From NCBI GenBank assembly GCA_001701065.1, contig DAAL01000188.1:1-10916 (forward strand): 10,916 bases of DNA. The letters are read 5' to 3'. The translations under genes and the position numbers were made by a program. How positions within the stretch are numbered: position 1 is the first letter of the stretch; every line of letters begins with the position of its first letter. The notes beneath the pieces were generated by a model, which ran no database searches, was not told where the DNA came from, and saw only the letters and a program-made list of their open reading frames with translations. This DNA comes from Bacteroidales bacterium GP4 (GTDB lineage: Bacteria; Bacteroidota; Bacteroidia; Bacteroidales; Muribaculaceae). Of the stretch, positions 1-6,510 are shown in pieces.

Positions 1-24
1 TTTGTGGGTAGAAGTTTTTTGAAT

Positions 25-930
25 ATGAAAGGAATTGTACTTGCAGGAGGATCGGGAACAAGGCTTTACCCGATTACTAAAGGAGTGTCGAAGCAGATGC
101 TCCCTGTGTTTGACAAACCCATGGTTTATTACCCAATCTCCACACTGATGCTTGCCGGCATCCGTGACATCCTCATCATCTCCACTCCCCGAGACCTCCC
201 TATGTTCAGGGAATTGCTGGGCGACGGCAGTGACTACGGGGTGAGATTCCAGTATGCCGTTCAGCCGTCACCCGACGGGCTTGCACAAGCCTTTATAATA
301 GGCAAGGAGTTCATAGGCGACGATTCGGCATGTCTTGTGCTCGGCGACAACATATTCCATGGAGCCGGATTCTCCGGATTACTGAAAGATGCCGTTGCCA
401 CCGCCGAGAAAGAAGGCAAAGCCACAGTGTTCGGCTACTGGGTCAATGACCCGGAACGCTACGGCGTGGCTGAATTCGACCAGGACGGCAACTGCCTCTC
501 CATCGAAGAGAAACCCGCACATCCCAAATCCAACTATGCTGTGGTGGGACTCTATTTCTATCCCAACAAGGTGGTGAAAGTGGCTCAGTCCATCAAGCCT
601 TCGGAACGCGGAGAGCTTGAAATAACCTCGGTAAACCAGGAATTTCTTAAGGACGGGGAGCTAAAAGTGAAAACACTTCCCCGCGGATTCGCATGGCTGG
701 ACACCGGTACCCACGATTCACTTGCCGAAGCGTCAATCTACGTTGAAGTCCTTGAAAAGCGACAAGGTCTTAAGATAGCATGTCTTGAGGGAATAGCCTA
801 CCGCCAAGGATGGATCACCAAGGAACGCATGATAGAACTGGCTCAACCGATGCTTAAAAACCAATACGGTCAGTATCTCCTCAAAGTGGTGGATGAACTT
901 GAACGCACCGGCGACAAGAATCTTGACTAA
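25..930 (+). CDS. rfbA: Glucose-1-phosphate thymidylyltransferase (RfbA/RmlA)
   Basis: RfbA joins dTTP and glucose-1-phosphate into dTDP-glucose in the cytoplasm, the first step of the dTDP-L-rhamnose pathway. Seen in the 301-residue product: the N-terminal nucleotide-binding signature [11 protein letters not shown] (residues 8-18), the [11 protein letters not shown] segment (22-32), GDN with Asp108 and LDTGTH with Asp226 (the family's metal-binding aspartates), and EEKP at 161-164. Length is normal for the short RmlA type. The frame stays open upstream to a GTG at 4, but ATG at 25 gives exactly the family's usual beginning (MKGIVLAGG), so it was chosen. A TTTG at bases 1-4, 20 bases before the ATG, could be the end of a -7 promoter box cut by the window edge; this is inference. 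rfbC follows after 20 bases, indicating an operon. Confidence 0.96.
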   Translation: MKGIVLAGGSGTRLYPITKGVSKQMLPVFDKPMVYYPISTLMLAGIRDILIISTPRDLPMFRELLGDGSDYGVRFQYAVQPSPDGLAQAFIIGKEFIGDDSACLVLGDNIFHGAGFSGLLKDAVATAEKEGKATVFGYWVNDPERYGVAEFDQDGNCLSIEEKPAHPKSNYAVVGLYFYPNKVVKVAQSIKPSERGELEITSVNQEFLKDGELKVKTLPRGFAWLDTGTHDSLAEASIYVEVLEKRQGLKIACLEGIAYRQGWITKERMIELAQPMLKNQYGQYLLKVVDELERTGDKNLD

Positions 931-950
931 CCCCCATAATTTTTCAAAAT

Positions 951-1523
951 ATGGAAGTTATAAAAACCGATATAGAAGGCGTGGTAATCATAGAGCCGCG
1001 CCTGTTCAAGGATGCGCGCGGATATTTCTTTGAAAGCTATTCCAAGCGTGAGTTTGACGAGAAAGTACGACCTGTGGATTTCGTGCAGGACAATGAATCG
1101 ATGTCAAGCCGCGGAGTAATGAGGGGACTACACTTCCAGCGTCCGCCTTTCACACAGTCGAAGCTCGTGAGATGCGTGAAAGGCGCAGTGCTCGATGTGG
1201 CTGTGGACATACGCAAAGGCTCCCCCACCTACGGTAAACACGTGGCTGTGGAACTTACCGAGGACAACCATCGCCAATTCTTTGTGCCCCGAGGTTTTGC
1301 CCATGGATTCGCAGTGCTTAGCGATATTGCGGTGTTCCAATACAAATGCGACAACTATTACCATCCTGAAGCTGACGGAGGAATATCCATAGTCGATGAT
1401 TCACTCGGCATAGACTGGCGCATTCCGGTGGAACAAGCGTTGCTCAGCGAAAAAGACACAAAGCACTCCTTGCTTAAGGATTTCGACTCACCATTCGATA
1501 TAAACATCGACCTTTACAAATAA
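951..1523 (+). CDS. rfbC: dTDP-4-dehydrorhamnose 3,5-epimerase (RfbC/RmlC)
   Basis: This cupin-fold enzyme epimerises C3 and C5 of dTDP-4-keto-6-deoxy-glucose to give dTDP-4-keto-L-rhamnose. The 190-residue length is typical. Visible family marks are the RGLHFQ motif with His61 and Asp169 in SEKD, which match the catalytic His-Asp dyad, Lys71 in the conserved SKLVRC stretch, PRGFAHGF (113-120), and the tyrosine-rich YKCDNYY segment (131-137) that carries the candidate catalytic tyrosine. It lies 20 bases after rfbA and 22 before rfbB, all on one strand, so it is almost certainly cotranscribed. No Shine-Dalgarno sequence precedes the ATG, as is normal in Bacteroidetes. The final reductase gene rfbD, commonly next to rfbC, is not here. 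Confidence 0.96.
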   Translation: MEVIKTDIEGVVIIEPRLFKDARGYFFESYSKREFDEKVRPVDFVQDNESMSSRGVMRGLHFQRPPFTQSKLVRCVKGAVLDVAVDIRKGSPTYGKHVAVELTEDNHRQFFVPRGFAHGFAVLSDIAVFQYKCDNYYHPEADGGISIVDDSLGIDWRIPVEQALLSEKDTKHSLLKDFDSPFDINIDLYK

Positions 1524-1545
1524 CTCTGCTCAATAATAACAACGA

Positions 1546-2691
1546 ATGAATAATATGTCACGTAATATATTGATAACCGGCGGCGCCGGATTCATAGGTT
1601 CACACGTTGTGCGCCTTTTTGTCAACAAGTATCCCGAATATAACATCGTCAATCTTGACAAACTCACTTATGCCGGCAACCTCGCCAACCTAAAGGACAT
1701 CGAGGATAAGCCCAACTACACATTTGTGAAAGCTGACATAGCCGACCTCGACGAGATGCGACGCATAATCACCGAACACCGCATCGACGGCATCATACAC
1801 CTTGCCGCCGAAAGCCATGTGGACCGTTCAATCAAGGATCCGTTCACCTTCGCCCGCACCAATGTGATGGGAACGTTGGCTCTTCTTCAAGCAGCTAAAG
1901 AATACTGGGAATCGCTTCCCGAGAAGTTTGAAGGCAAACTGTTCTACCACATTTCGACCGACGAAGTTTACGGTGCCCTTGAACTTACCAATCCCGAAGG
2001 CGTGGAATCGCCCTTCACCACCACCGCATCATCATCGGAGCATCATCTGGCTTTCGGAACCGAGTTCTTCCTCGAAACCACCAAGTACAATCCCCATAGC
2101 CCCTACTCCGCATCCAAGGCTTCAAGCGACCACTTTGTGCGCGCTTACCATGACACCTACGGAATGCCTACACTTGTCACCAACTGCTCCAACAACTACG
2201 GTCCTTACCAGTTCCCCGAGAAGCTGATACCGTTGTTCATCAACAACATACGTCACGGCAAACCACTGCCCGTGTACGGCAAGGGCGAAAATGTGCGCGA
2301 CTGGCTTTTCGTGGAGGACCATGCACGCGCCATCGACCTTATATTCCATAAAGGAAAAGTAGCGGAAACCTACAACATAGGTGGTTTCAACGAATGGAAA
2401 AACATAGACCTGATAAAGGTAATAATAAAGACAGTGGACCGCCTGCTTGGCAATCCCGAAGGACACAGCGACCATCTTATCACTTATGTCACTGACCGCT
2501 TGGGTCATGACATGCGCTATGCCATCGATTCACGCAAGCTTCAGCGCGAACTCGGTTGGGAACCGTCGCTGCAGTTTGAGGAAGGTATCGAGAAGACAGT
2601 ACGCTGGTACCTCGACCATCAGGACTGGATGGACCACATCACATCAGGTGCTTACGAAAAGTATTACGACGAGATGTACTCTAACCGATAG
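1546..2691 (+). CDS. rfbB: dTDP-glucose 4,6-dehydratase (RfbB/RmlB)
   Basis: An NAD-dependent extended short-chain dehydrogenase that turns dTDP-glucose into dTDP-4-keto-6-deoxy-glucose, the second pathway step although third in gene order. The 381-residue product shows the Rossmann motif TGGAGFIG (11-18), LAAESHVDRS (87-96), STDEVYG (137-143) with the catalytic Asp139-Glu140 pair, and YSASK (187-191) with the catalytic Tyr and Lys. It is about 20 residues longer than the enterobacterial enzyme. The extra length falls in a loop at about 150-180 (ASSSEHH ... FFLETTKY), which I recall as usual in Bacteroidetes RfbB. A second in-frame ATG at 1555 (residue 4) is an equally possible start. The gene ends 28 bases before a strong terminator, so it is the last gene of the operon. 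Confidence 0.96.
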   Translation: MNNMSRNILITGGAGFIGSHVVRLFVNKYPEYNIVNLDKLTYAGNLANLKDIEDKPNYTFVKADIADLDEMRRIITEHRIDGIIHLAAESHVDRSIKDPFTFARTNVMGTLALLQAAKEYWESLPEKFEGKLFYHISTDEVYGALELTNPEGVESPFTTTASSSEHHLAFGTEFFLETTKYNPHSPYSASKASSDHFVRAYHDTYGMPTLVTNCSNNYGPYQFPEKLIPLFINNIRHGKPLPVYGKGENVRDWLFVEDHARAIDLIFHKGKVAETYNIGGFNEWKNIDLIKVIIKTVDRLLGNPEGHSDHLITYVTDRLGHDMRYAIDSRKLQRELGWEPSLQFEEGIEKTVRWYLDHQDWMDHITSGAYEKYYDEMYSNR

Positions 2692-2719
2692 ACGACACTC
2701 TATCCTGACACGACATCCT

Positions 2720-2764
2720 ACACCCTTGGACACCGCAATAAGGCTCCAAGGGTGTTTCTTTTTG
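2720..2764 (+). terminator. Intrinsic terminator after the rfb operon
   Basis: A perfect 11-base-pair stem, ACACCCTTGGA (2720-2730) with TCCAAGGGTGT (2745-2755), encloses a 14-base loop and is followed by a T-rich tail (TTTCTTTTT) to 2763. It lies 28 bases past the rfbB stop and before the next promoter, so it should separate the sugar operon from the exporter gene. The tail is on the plus strand only. Confidence 0.9.
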
Positions 2765-2773
2765 ACAACCGGG

Positions 2774-2804
2774 TTGCCAAAACGGGAAAGAAGCAGTAAC
2801 TTTG
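2774..2804 (+). promoter_or_regulatory. Bacteroidetes-type promoter for the Fsr-like exporter
   Basis: TAACTTTG at 2797-2804 is a perfect match to the Bacteroidetes -7 consensus TAnnTTTG. TTG at 2774-2776 lies 20 bases upstream as the -33 element. The start codon is 22 bases past the -7 box, implying a very short leader. An 11-base inverted repeat CAACCGGGTTG (2766-2776) overlaps the -33 element and could be an operator, but it is short and unproven. Confidence 0.75.
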
Positions 2805-2826
2805 CAAAAATTTTTGAAAAAAGGTT

Positions 2827-4029
2827 ATGCGAACTGCGACAAACAGTGTTTCCGGTACAACATTTTCCATACTTTTTGCTATCAGCTTGGCGCATCTTCT
2901 CAACGATGCGGTGCAATCAGTAATCCCTTCGATGTACCCTATATTAAAAGGTGAATTCGGACTTACATTTACCCAGATAGGCATCATCACATTCGTATTC
3001 CAGATGACATCGTCGGTACTACAACCGTTTGTGGGCAGATATTCCGACAAGCATCCAAGTCCATTTGCTTTGACAGTGGGAATGTGCATATCCCTTTGCG
3101 GACTTTTCCTTCTGGCATTAGCAGGAAGTTACAGCCTGATTATCCTCTCGGTGGCAGTAGTGGGTATGGGCTCATCCATTTTCCATCCCGAAGCTTCGCG
3201 CGTGGCGCAAACCGCAGCAGGCTACCGTAAAGGGCTGGCACAATCCATATTCCAGGTAGGAGGCAACGGAGGTTCAGCCATAGGGCCGCTCCTGGCGGCA
3301 TTGATAGTGCTTCCCCACGGTAAAACAGCAGTATTATGGTTTGCATTGGCGTTGATTGTGGGCGCATGTGTGGTAACATGGGTAGGCAAATGGTATCAAC
3401 GCACTATCACCTTGCGCATGTCCTCAACAATACAACGTGCAAAAAGCGCGCTTAACCTCACCGAACGTCAGATAAGATGGGCAATGATAATACTTGTAGT
3501 CCTCACTTTCTCCAAGCAGTTCTACCTGTCCAGCATGACAAGTTACTTCACGTTCTTCCTGATGGATAAATTCGGTGTCTCCATTAAGGAAGCGCAGATA
3601 TGCCTGTTCGCCTTCCTTGCGGCATCGGCAGTAGGCACGATAGCCGGCGGATATGTAGGGGACAAAATCGGGCGCAAGTACGTGATATGGTGCTCTATAC
3701 TCGGAGCTGCGCCATTTGCGCTGTTCATGCCTTATGTGGGATATACAGCCACAATCGTGCTTGCTGTCATAGTGGGACTGGTCATCTCTTCGGCATTCTC
3801 GGCAATCCTTGTTTTCGCCACAGAACTGAAGCCGCAGCACATAGGGACTGTCGCCGGACTTTTCTTCGGTTTATCCTTCGGTCTCGGAGGCATAGGCGCG
3901 GCATTCTTCGGATGGCTTGCCGAGATAACAAGCATTCAGTTCATATTTCATGTAAGCACATTGCTTCCGCTGCTCGGAATAGTCGCTGCATTTCTCCCAA
4001 ACATGAAAGCCATAGACAAAGGCAAATAA
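2827..4029 (+). CDS. MFS exporter, Fsr (fosmidomycin resistance) family
   Basis: A 400-residue inner-membrane protein with about twelve hydrophobic segments, belonging to the major facilitator superfamily and closest by eye to E. coli Fsr, which exports fosmidomycin by proton antiport. Family-specific marks are HLLNDAVQSVIPS (23-35), SSIFHPEASR (116-125) and the glycine-rich segment QVGGNGGSAIGP (143-154). The two MFS loop signatures are GRYSDKHPSPFA (70-81) and GGYVGDKIGRK (274-284); the charged loop around 188-217 joins the two halves. Length matches the family (about 400). It has its own promoter and follows a terminator, so it is a single-gene unit. The natural substrate is unknown: Fsr relatives are often annotated as drug-resistance proteins without proof, so resistance should not be assumed. 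Confidence 0.88.
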   Translation: MRTATNSVSGTTFSILFAISLAHLLNDAVQSVIPSMYPILKGEFGLTFTQIGIITFVFQMTSSVLQPFVGRYSDKHPSPFALTVGMCISLCGLFLLALAGSYSLIILSVAVVGMGSSIFHPEASRVAQTAAGYRKGLAQSIFQVGGNGGSAIGPLLAALIVLPHGKTAVLWFALALIVGACVVTWVGKWYQRTITLRMSSTIQRAKSALNLTERQIRWAMIILVVLTFSKQFYLSSMTSYFTFFLMDKFGVSIKEAQICLFAFLAASAVGTIAGGYVGDKIGRKYVIWCSILGAAPFALFMPYVGYTATIVLAVIVGLVISSAFSAILVFATELKPQHIGTVAGLFFGLSFGLGGIGAAFFGWLAEITSIQFIFHVSTLLPLLGIVAAFLPNMKAIDKGK

Positions 4030-4068
4030 AAAGAATTGACCCTGAAACCAATGCATCAGGGTCAATTC
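4023..4068 (-). terminator. Intrinsic terminator of the cupin gene, between convergent genes
   Basis: A perfect 13-base-pair stem, GAATTGACCCTGA (4033-4045) with TCAGGGTCAATTC (4056-4068), has a 10-base loop. Read on the minus strand it is followed by TTTTTATTTG, which overlaps the stop codon of the exporter, giving a good intrinsic terminator 24 bases after the cupin stop. On the plus strand the following bases (ACAACATATT) are not a T-run, so termination of the exporter transcript here would be weaker. Confidence 0.85.
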
Positions 4069-4092
4069 ACAACATATTAACAAATACCTTTA

Positions 4093-4425
4093 TCACTCGG
4101 CTTTAAAGCGCGACAACAAAAGTTTTGACGGTTCCATTGCCGCCTTAACCGAATGGACGGTCATAGCGGGCATAATCATGACATCATGTTTCTTCAAGTA
4201 CTGCAGTGTTCCGTCGACGTTGAATTCAAACGCGCCTTCCACTACTTGCACCATGACATCGTAAGGAACCGCATGGGCCTCTATCCCCACTCCGGCATCA
4301 AATGCCAGGATGCTTACAGAACCGCTGTCGTTCTTAACAAAATCCAATCGTGTCACTCTTCCGGGTTCAAATTCAATATCCGAACCAAGACGTACCGGTG
4401 TATTAACTTTAAATTGTGTTTCCAT
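4093..4425 (-). CDS. Small single-domain cupin protein
   Basis: A 110-residue protein made almost entirely of one cupin beta-barrel, with no signal peptide, so probably cytoplasmic. Motif 1 is recognisable around GVGIEAHAVPYD (45-56) to VVEG (61-64), with His51 present but valine at 53 where classical cupins have a second histidine. Motif 2 is seen at MIMPAMTVHSVKA (83-95), with Pro86 and His91. The two remaining histidines could bind a metal weakly or not at all. As I recall, small Bacteroidales cupins often have this reduced pattern (EHxxPxD). The function is unknown: candidates are sugar or small-molecule binding or a minor isomerase. It stands alone between a convergent exporter and a divergent tRNA, with its own terminator. 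Confidence 0.8.
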   Translation of the reverse strand: METQFKVNTPVRLGSDIEFEPGRVTRLDFVKNDSGSVSILAFDAGVGIEAHAVPYDVMVQVVEGAFEFNVDGTLQYLKKHDVMIMPAMTVHSVKAAMEPSKLLLSRFKAE

Positions 4426-4447
4426 ACTATTTTAATCTTATTACTAT

Positions 4448-4455
4448 CAAATATA
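4448..4455 (-). promoter_or_regulatory. Possible -7 box for the cupin gene
   Basis: Read on the minus strand these bases are TATATTTG, a full match to TAnnTTTG, 22 bases before the cupin ATG, the same spacing as at the exporter promoter. No convincing TTTG lies at the usual distance upstream: the nearest, at 4470-4473, leaves only 14 bases. The assignment therefore rests on the -7 box and its position. Confidence 0.45.
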
Positions 4456-4549
4456 ACGGCTCATGGATGCAAAAAGTTCCCTCAGAACCATGCCAAAGAC
4501 GTACATCGGGCACATCAGAAAAACTTTTGCCAAGAAAGTTGAAAATAGA

Positions 4550-4581
4550 TTTGGTAGTTAATGAAAAAGTCCGTACCTTTG
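4550..4581 (+). promoter_or_regulatory. Promoter of tRNA-Arg
   Basis: TTTG at 4550-4553 and TACCTTTG at 4574-4581 match both Bacteroidetes promoter elements with exactly 20 bases between them. The tRNA begins 45 bases after the -7 box, so the primary transcript should carry a leader of roughly 35-40 bases that is trimmed at the 5' end. Confidence 0.82.
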
Positions 4582-4625
4582 CAGTACAATTTCAGAGCCA
4601 TAATGGCACGGAATTGCACAAAGAT

Positions 4626-4699
4626 GGCTCCTTAGCTCAACTGAATAGAGCATCTGACTACGGATCAGAAGGTTACAGGTTTGAATCCTGTAGGAGTCA
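4626..4699 (+). tRNA. tRNA-Arg, anticodon ACG
   Basis: All four arms fold: a 7-pair acceptor stem (4626-4632 with 4692-4698, one G-T pair), D stem GCTC/GAGC (4635-4638, 4648-4651), a 5-pair anticodon stem TCTGA/TCAGA around loop CTACGGA (4658-4664), a 5-base variable region (4670-4674), and T stem ACAGG/CCTGT (4675-4679, 4687-4691). The anticodon ACG at 4660-4662 reads CGN arginine codons, normally after A34 is deaminated to inosine. The discriminator is A4699. CCA is not encoded (the next bases are CAC), so it must be added after transcription. The D loop has A at positions 15 and 19, and T48 and T56 replace the usual C at their tertiary partner sites; see findings. Own promoter upstream and terminator directly downstream. 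Confidence 0.95.
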
Positions 4700-4706
4700 C
4701 ACAAAA

Positions 4707-4734
4707 AAAAGCCGCATCAATCGATGCGGCTTTT
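4707..4734. terminator. Bidirectional terminator shared by tRNA-Arg and metA
   Basis: An 8-pair GC-rich stem, GCCGCATC (4711-4718) with GATGCGGC (4723-4730), has a 4-base loop AATC and is flanked by AAAA upstream and TTTT downstream. It therefore works as an intrinsic terminator in both directions. On plus it lies 8-12 bases after the tRNA; on minus it lies about 16 bases after the metA stop and is followed by eight T residues. Confidence 0.92.
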
Positions 4735-4749
4735 CTATTATATGGACTA

Positions 4750-5670
4750 TCAGTCATGGATTTGGCGGATGTCGTAAGGTGTTTCCTGATACACGAAATA
4801 GTTAAGCCAATTGGTGAAAAGCAAGTTGGCATGGGAACGCCATCTCACTATAGGGCCTTTCTCAGGATTATCATCCACATAGTAATGCTTTGGAACTGAC
4901 GGATTCATCCCCTTGCTGAGATCACGGCGGTACTCGAAGTCAAGAGTGTTGGGCGAATACTCGGAGTGTCCGGTGATGAAGAACTCCCTGCCATTACGCG
5001 CCATGACTATGTATATGCCGCTTTCATTGCTTTCCGACAGGATGCTAAGTCCCGGCACTTTCTCTATATCCTCACGACGCACCTCGCTGAAACGGCTGTG
5101 CGGAACATAAAATTCATCATCGAAGCCGCGGAAAATGGGGTTATGTTTGTCATTGACCCAGTGAGGGAACACTCCCGATATTTTCTCGTCAATGACATAT
5201 TTAGGAACTCCGTAGTGATGATACAATCCGGCAAGCGCAGCCCAACATATATATAAGGTGGAAGTGACATGAGTGCGCGCCCAGTCAAATATCTCACATA
5301 TCTCACCCCAGTAGTCCACTTCCTCAAACACGACCTTCTCCACGGGAGCCCCGGTGATAATAAAGCCGTCATAATTCTGGTCCTTGATGTCGTTGAATGT
5401 CTTGTAGAACTCCTCGATGTGTTCACGCGGAGTGTTACGCGATTCATGCGACGAAGTATCGATAAAGTCCAGATGTATCTGAAGAGGAGTGTTGGAGATA
5501 AGACGCAACAGATCAGTTTCGGTCAATATCTTCAACGGCATGAGATTGAGGATGCCTATCTTCAACGGACGGATGTCCTGTGTAGAAGCACGCAGTTCAT
5601 CAATAATAAAAATATTCTCTTCTTTCAAAGCCTCAACGGCAGGCAATGACACCGGAACTCTTACAGGCAT
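4750..5670 (-). CDS. metA: Homoserine O-acyltransferase MetA, probably acetyl-CoA dependent
   Basis: MetA activates the hydroxyl of L-homoserine, the committed step of methionine synthesis, in the cytoplasm. The 306-residue product aligns along its whole length with E. coli MetA: the start MPVRVP, ASTQDIRPLKI near 28-38, LNLMP (41-45), ESRNTP (76-81), TSTLYICWA (136-144) with nucleophile Cys142, TGHSEY (233-238) with His235 and Glu237, and WRSHANLLFTNWLNYFVYQ near the end. The key specificity site is GAPVE (107-111). E. coli, a succinyltransferase, has Gly at 111, while the acetyltransferase of Bacillus cereus has Glu, so Glu111 here predicts acetyl-CoA. It is the last gene of a four-gene minus-strand set, 15 bases after the PHP hydrolase, with a terminator just beyond. 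No methionine-responsive leader is visible in front of it. Confidence 0.95.
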   Translation of the reverse strand: MPVRVPVSLPAVEALKEENIFIIDELRASTQDIRPLKIGILNLMPLKILTETDLLRLISNTPLQIHLDFIDTSSHESRNTPREHIEEFYKTFNDIKDQNYDGFIITGAPVEKVVFEEVDYWGEICEIFDWARTHVTSTLYICWAALAGLYHHYGVPKYVIDEKISGVFPHWVNDKHNPIFRGFDDEFYVPHSRFSEVRREDIEKVPGLSILSESNESGIYIVMARNGREFFITGHSEYSPNTLDFEYRRDLSKGMNPSVPKHYYVDDNPEKGPIVRWRSHANLLFTNWLNYFVYQETPYDIRQIHD

Positions 5671-5685
5671 AAGTATTAATAGGTT

Positions 5686-6507
5686 TTAATTGGTTCTGAA
5701 ATATTTATCGATAAGCGACAGTCCATAATTTCGTCCTTCATTTACTTTCTCAGTGTAATGCGCGTCACTGTTTACGACCATCGTCACATGGTTCTCGGCA
5801 AGACGCTTGAGATAGCATTCTTTCGGGAAGATTCTTTGCGCCTGCTCCCATGCTTTAGTGTTTATTTCCACCACTACATTCTTTTCGATAATCAAGTCGA
5901 TAAGGTCATTGACACGTGCTTTGTACCAAGGCTCATCCTCGATTCCCGGGGAATAGCACGACGCATTATAACCGATTTTATCGAAATGCCCTATTATATC
6001 GAATCCTCCGGCTTGCAGCATCTTTTCGGACTGGTCATAAAACGTGTCGACCACATAACGTATATCGTCATGGAAATGGTCACGCATCTTCAGCTTAAAT
6101 GATTCCACCTTGCCGTCCACATCGATCATTCCGTGTTCCGAGGGGATGAAATGCACTGAACCTATACGATAGTCAAGCGGCAGATTCTGAAAATAGTCCA
6201 CCGCCGGTCCCCATTCATCGCCAATGTAATCAATCTCCATGGAAGCGTAAAGGTTGATGCAATTGCCGTAAATCTCCTTTAGACGCTTCACTTCGTTTAA
6301 ATAGATGTCAACACTCTCCATGGACATATTGCAGGGCGACGGGAACAGTATGGGAGAATGGGGCGAGAACCCCCAATGCCGAATCCCGGCGGCAATGGCA
6401 GCCTTAACCATTTCCTCCATAGTGTAACGACCGTCACAGAACTGAGTGTGGCTATGAAAATTATAATCACCGGTGTTACCGGTTATTTTTATAAAATCAA
6501 AAACCAT
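5686..6507 (-). CDS. PHP-domain phosphatase, histidinol-phosphatase (HisJ/HisK) type
   Basis: A 273-residue cytoplasmic metal-dependent hydrolase of the PHP family. The expected metal ligands all appear in order: His18 and His20 (NFHSH), Asp25, His50 (FSPHSP), Glu91 (SMEID), His119 (GSVHF), His174 (IGHFDKIGY), Asp248 and His250 (SDAH). The IGHFDKIGYNA stretch and overall layout match the HisJ/HisK histidinol-phosphatase group, which removes phosphate from L-histidinol-phosphate, the next-to-last intermediate class in histidine synthesis. No his genes are nearby; it lies 3 bases after cstA and 15 before metA. Since many Bacteroidales are thought to carry histidinol-phosphatase activity in a HisB fusion, another phosphate ester substrate is possible. 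The family is well supported; the exact substrate is less so. Confidence 0.85.
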   Translation of the reverse strand: MVFDFIKITGNTGDYNFHSHTQFCDGRYTMEEMVKAAIAAGIRHWGFSPHSPILFPSPCNMSMESVDIYLNEVKRLKEIYGNCINLYASMEIDYIGDEWGPAVDYFQNLPLDYRIGSVHFIPSEHGMIDVDGKVESFKLKMRDHFHDDIRYVVDTFYDQSEKMLQAGGFDIIGHFDKIGYNASCYSPGIEDEPWYKARVNDLIDLIIEKNVVVEINTKAWEQAQRIFPKECYLKRLAENHVTMVVNSDAHYTEKVNEGRNYGLSLIDKYFRTN

Positions 6508-6510
6508 ATT

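Noticed and set aside
2122..2508. 128-codon open frame on the minus strand inside rfbB
   Set aside because: It lies fully within a strongly conserved gene and its translation shows no recognisable motif, so it is an antisense shadow frame.
2827..4029. Antibiotic-resistance gene call for the exporter
   Set aside because: Family membership supports an Fsr-like exporter only; such proteins are common chromosomal genes and no mobile context is present.
3600..4106. 168-codon plus-strand frame overlapping the exporter
   Set aside because: The composition is rich in Arg, His and Cys with no domain signs, and it overlaps the well-supported exporter in another frame.
4522..4540. Small inverted repeat AACTTT ... 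AAAGTT upstream of the tRNA promoter
   Set aside because: The stem is only six A/T-rich pairs with no T-tract or promoter overlap, so chance is the better explanation.
4626..4734. tRNA gene as the attachment site of an integrated element
   Set aside because: No integrase lies nearby and no repeat of the tRNA 3' end was seen; the flanking genes are housekeeping genes and base composition looks even.
4416..4805. 129-codon plus-strand frame across the tRNA
   Set aside because: It runs through the tRNA, its promoter and the terminator, so it cannot be a real protein gene.
5671..5685. SAM riboswitch or other methionine-responsive leader before metA
   Set aside because: Only 15 bases separate metA from the gene before it, and the operon leader is about 25 bases, too short for any known riboswitch.
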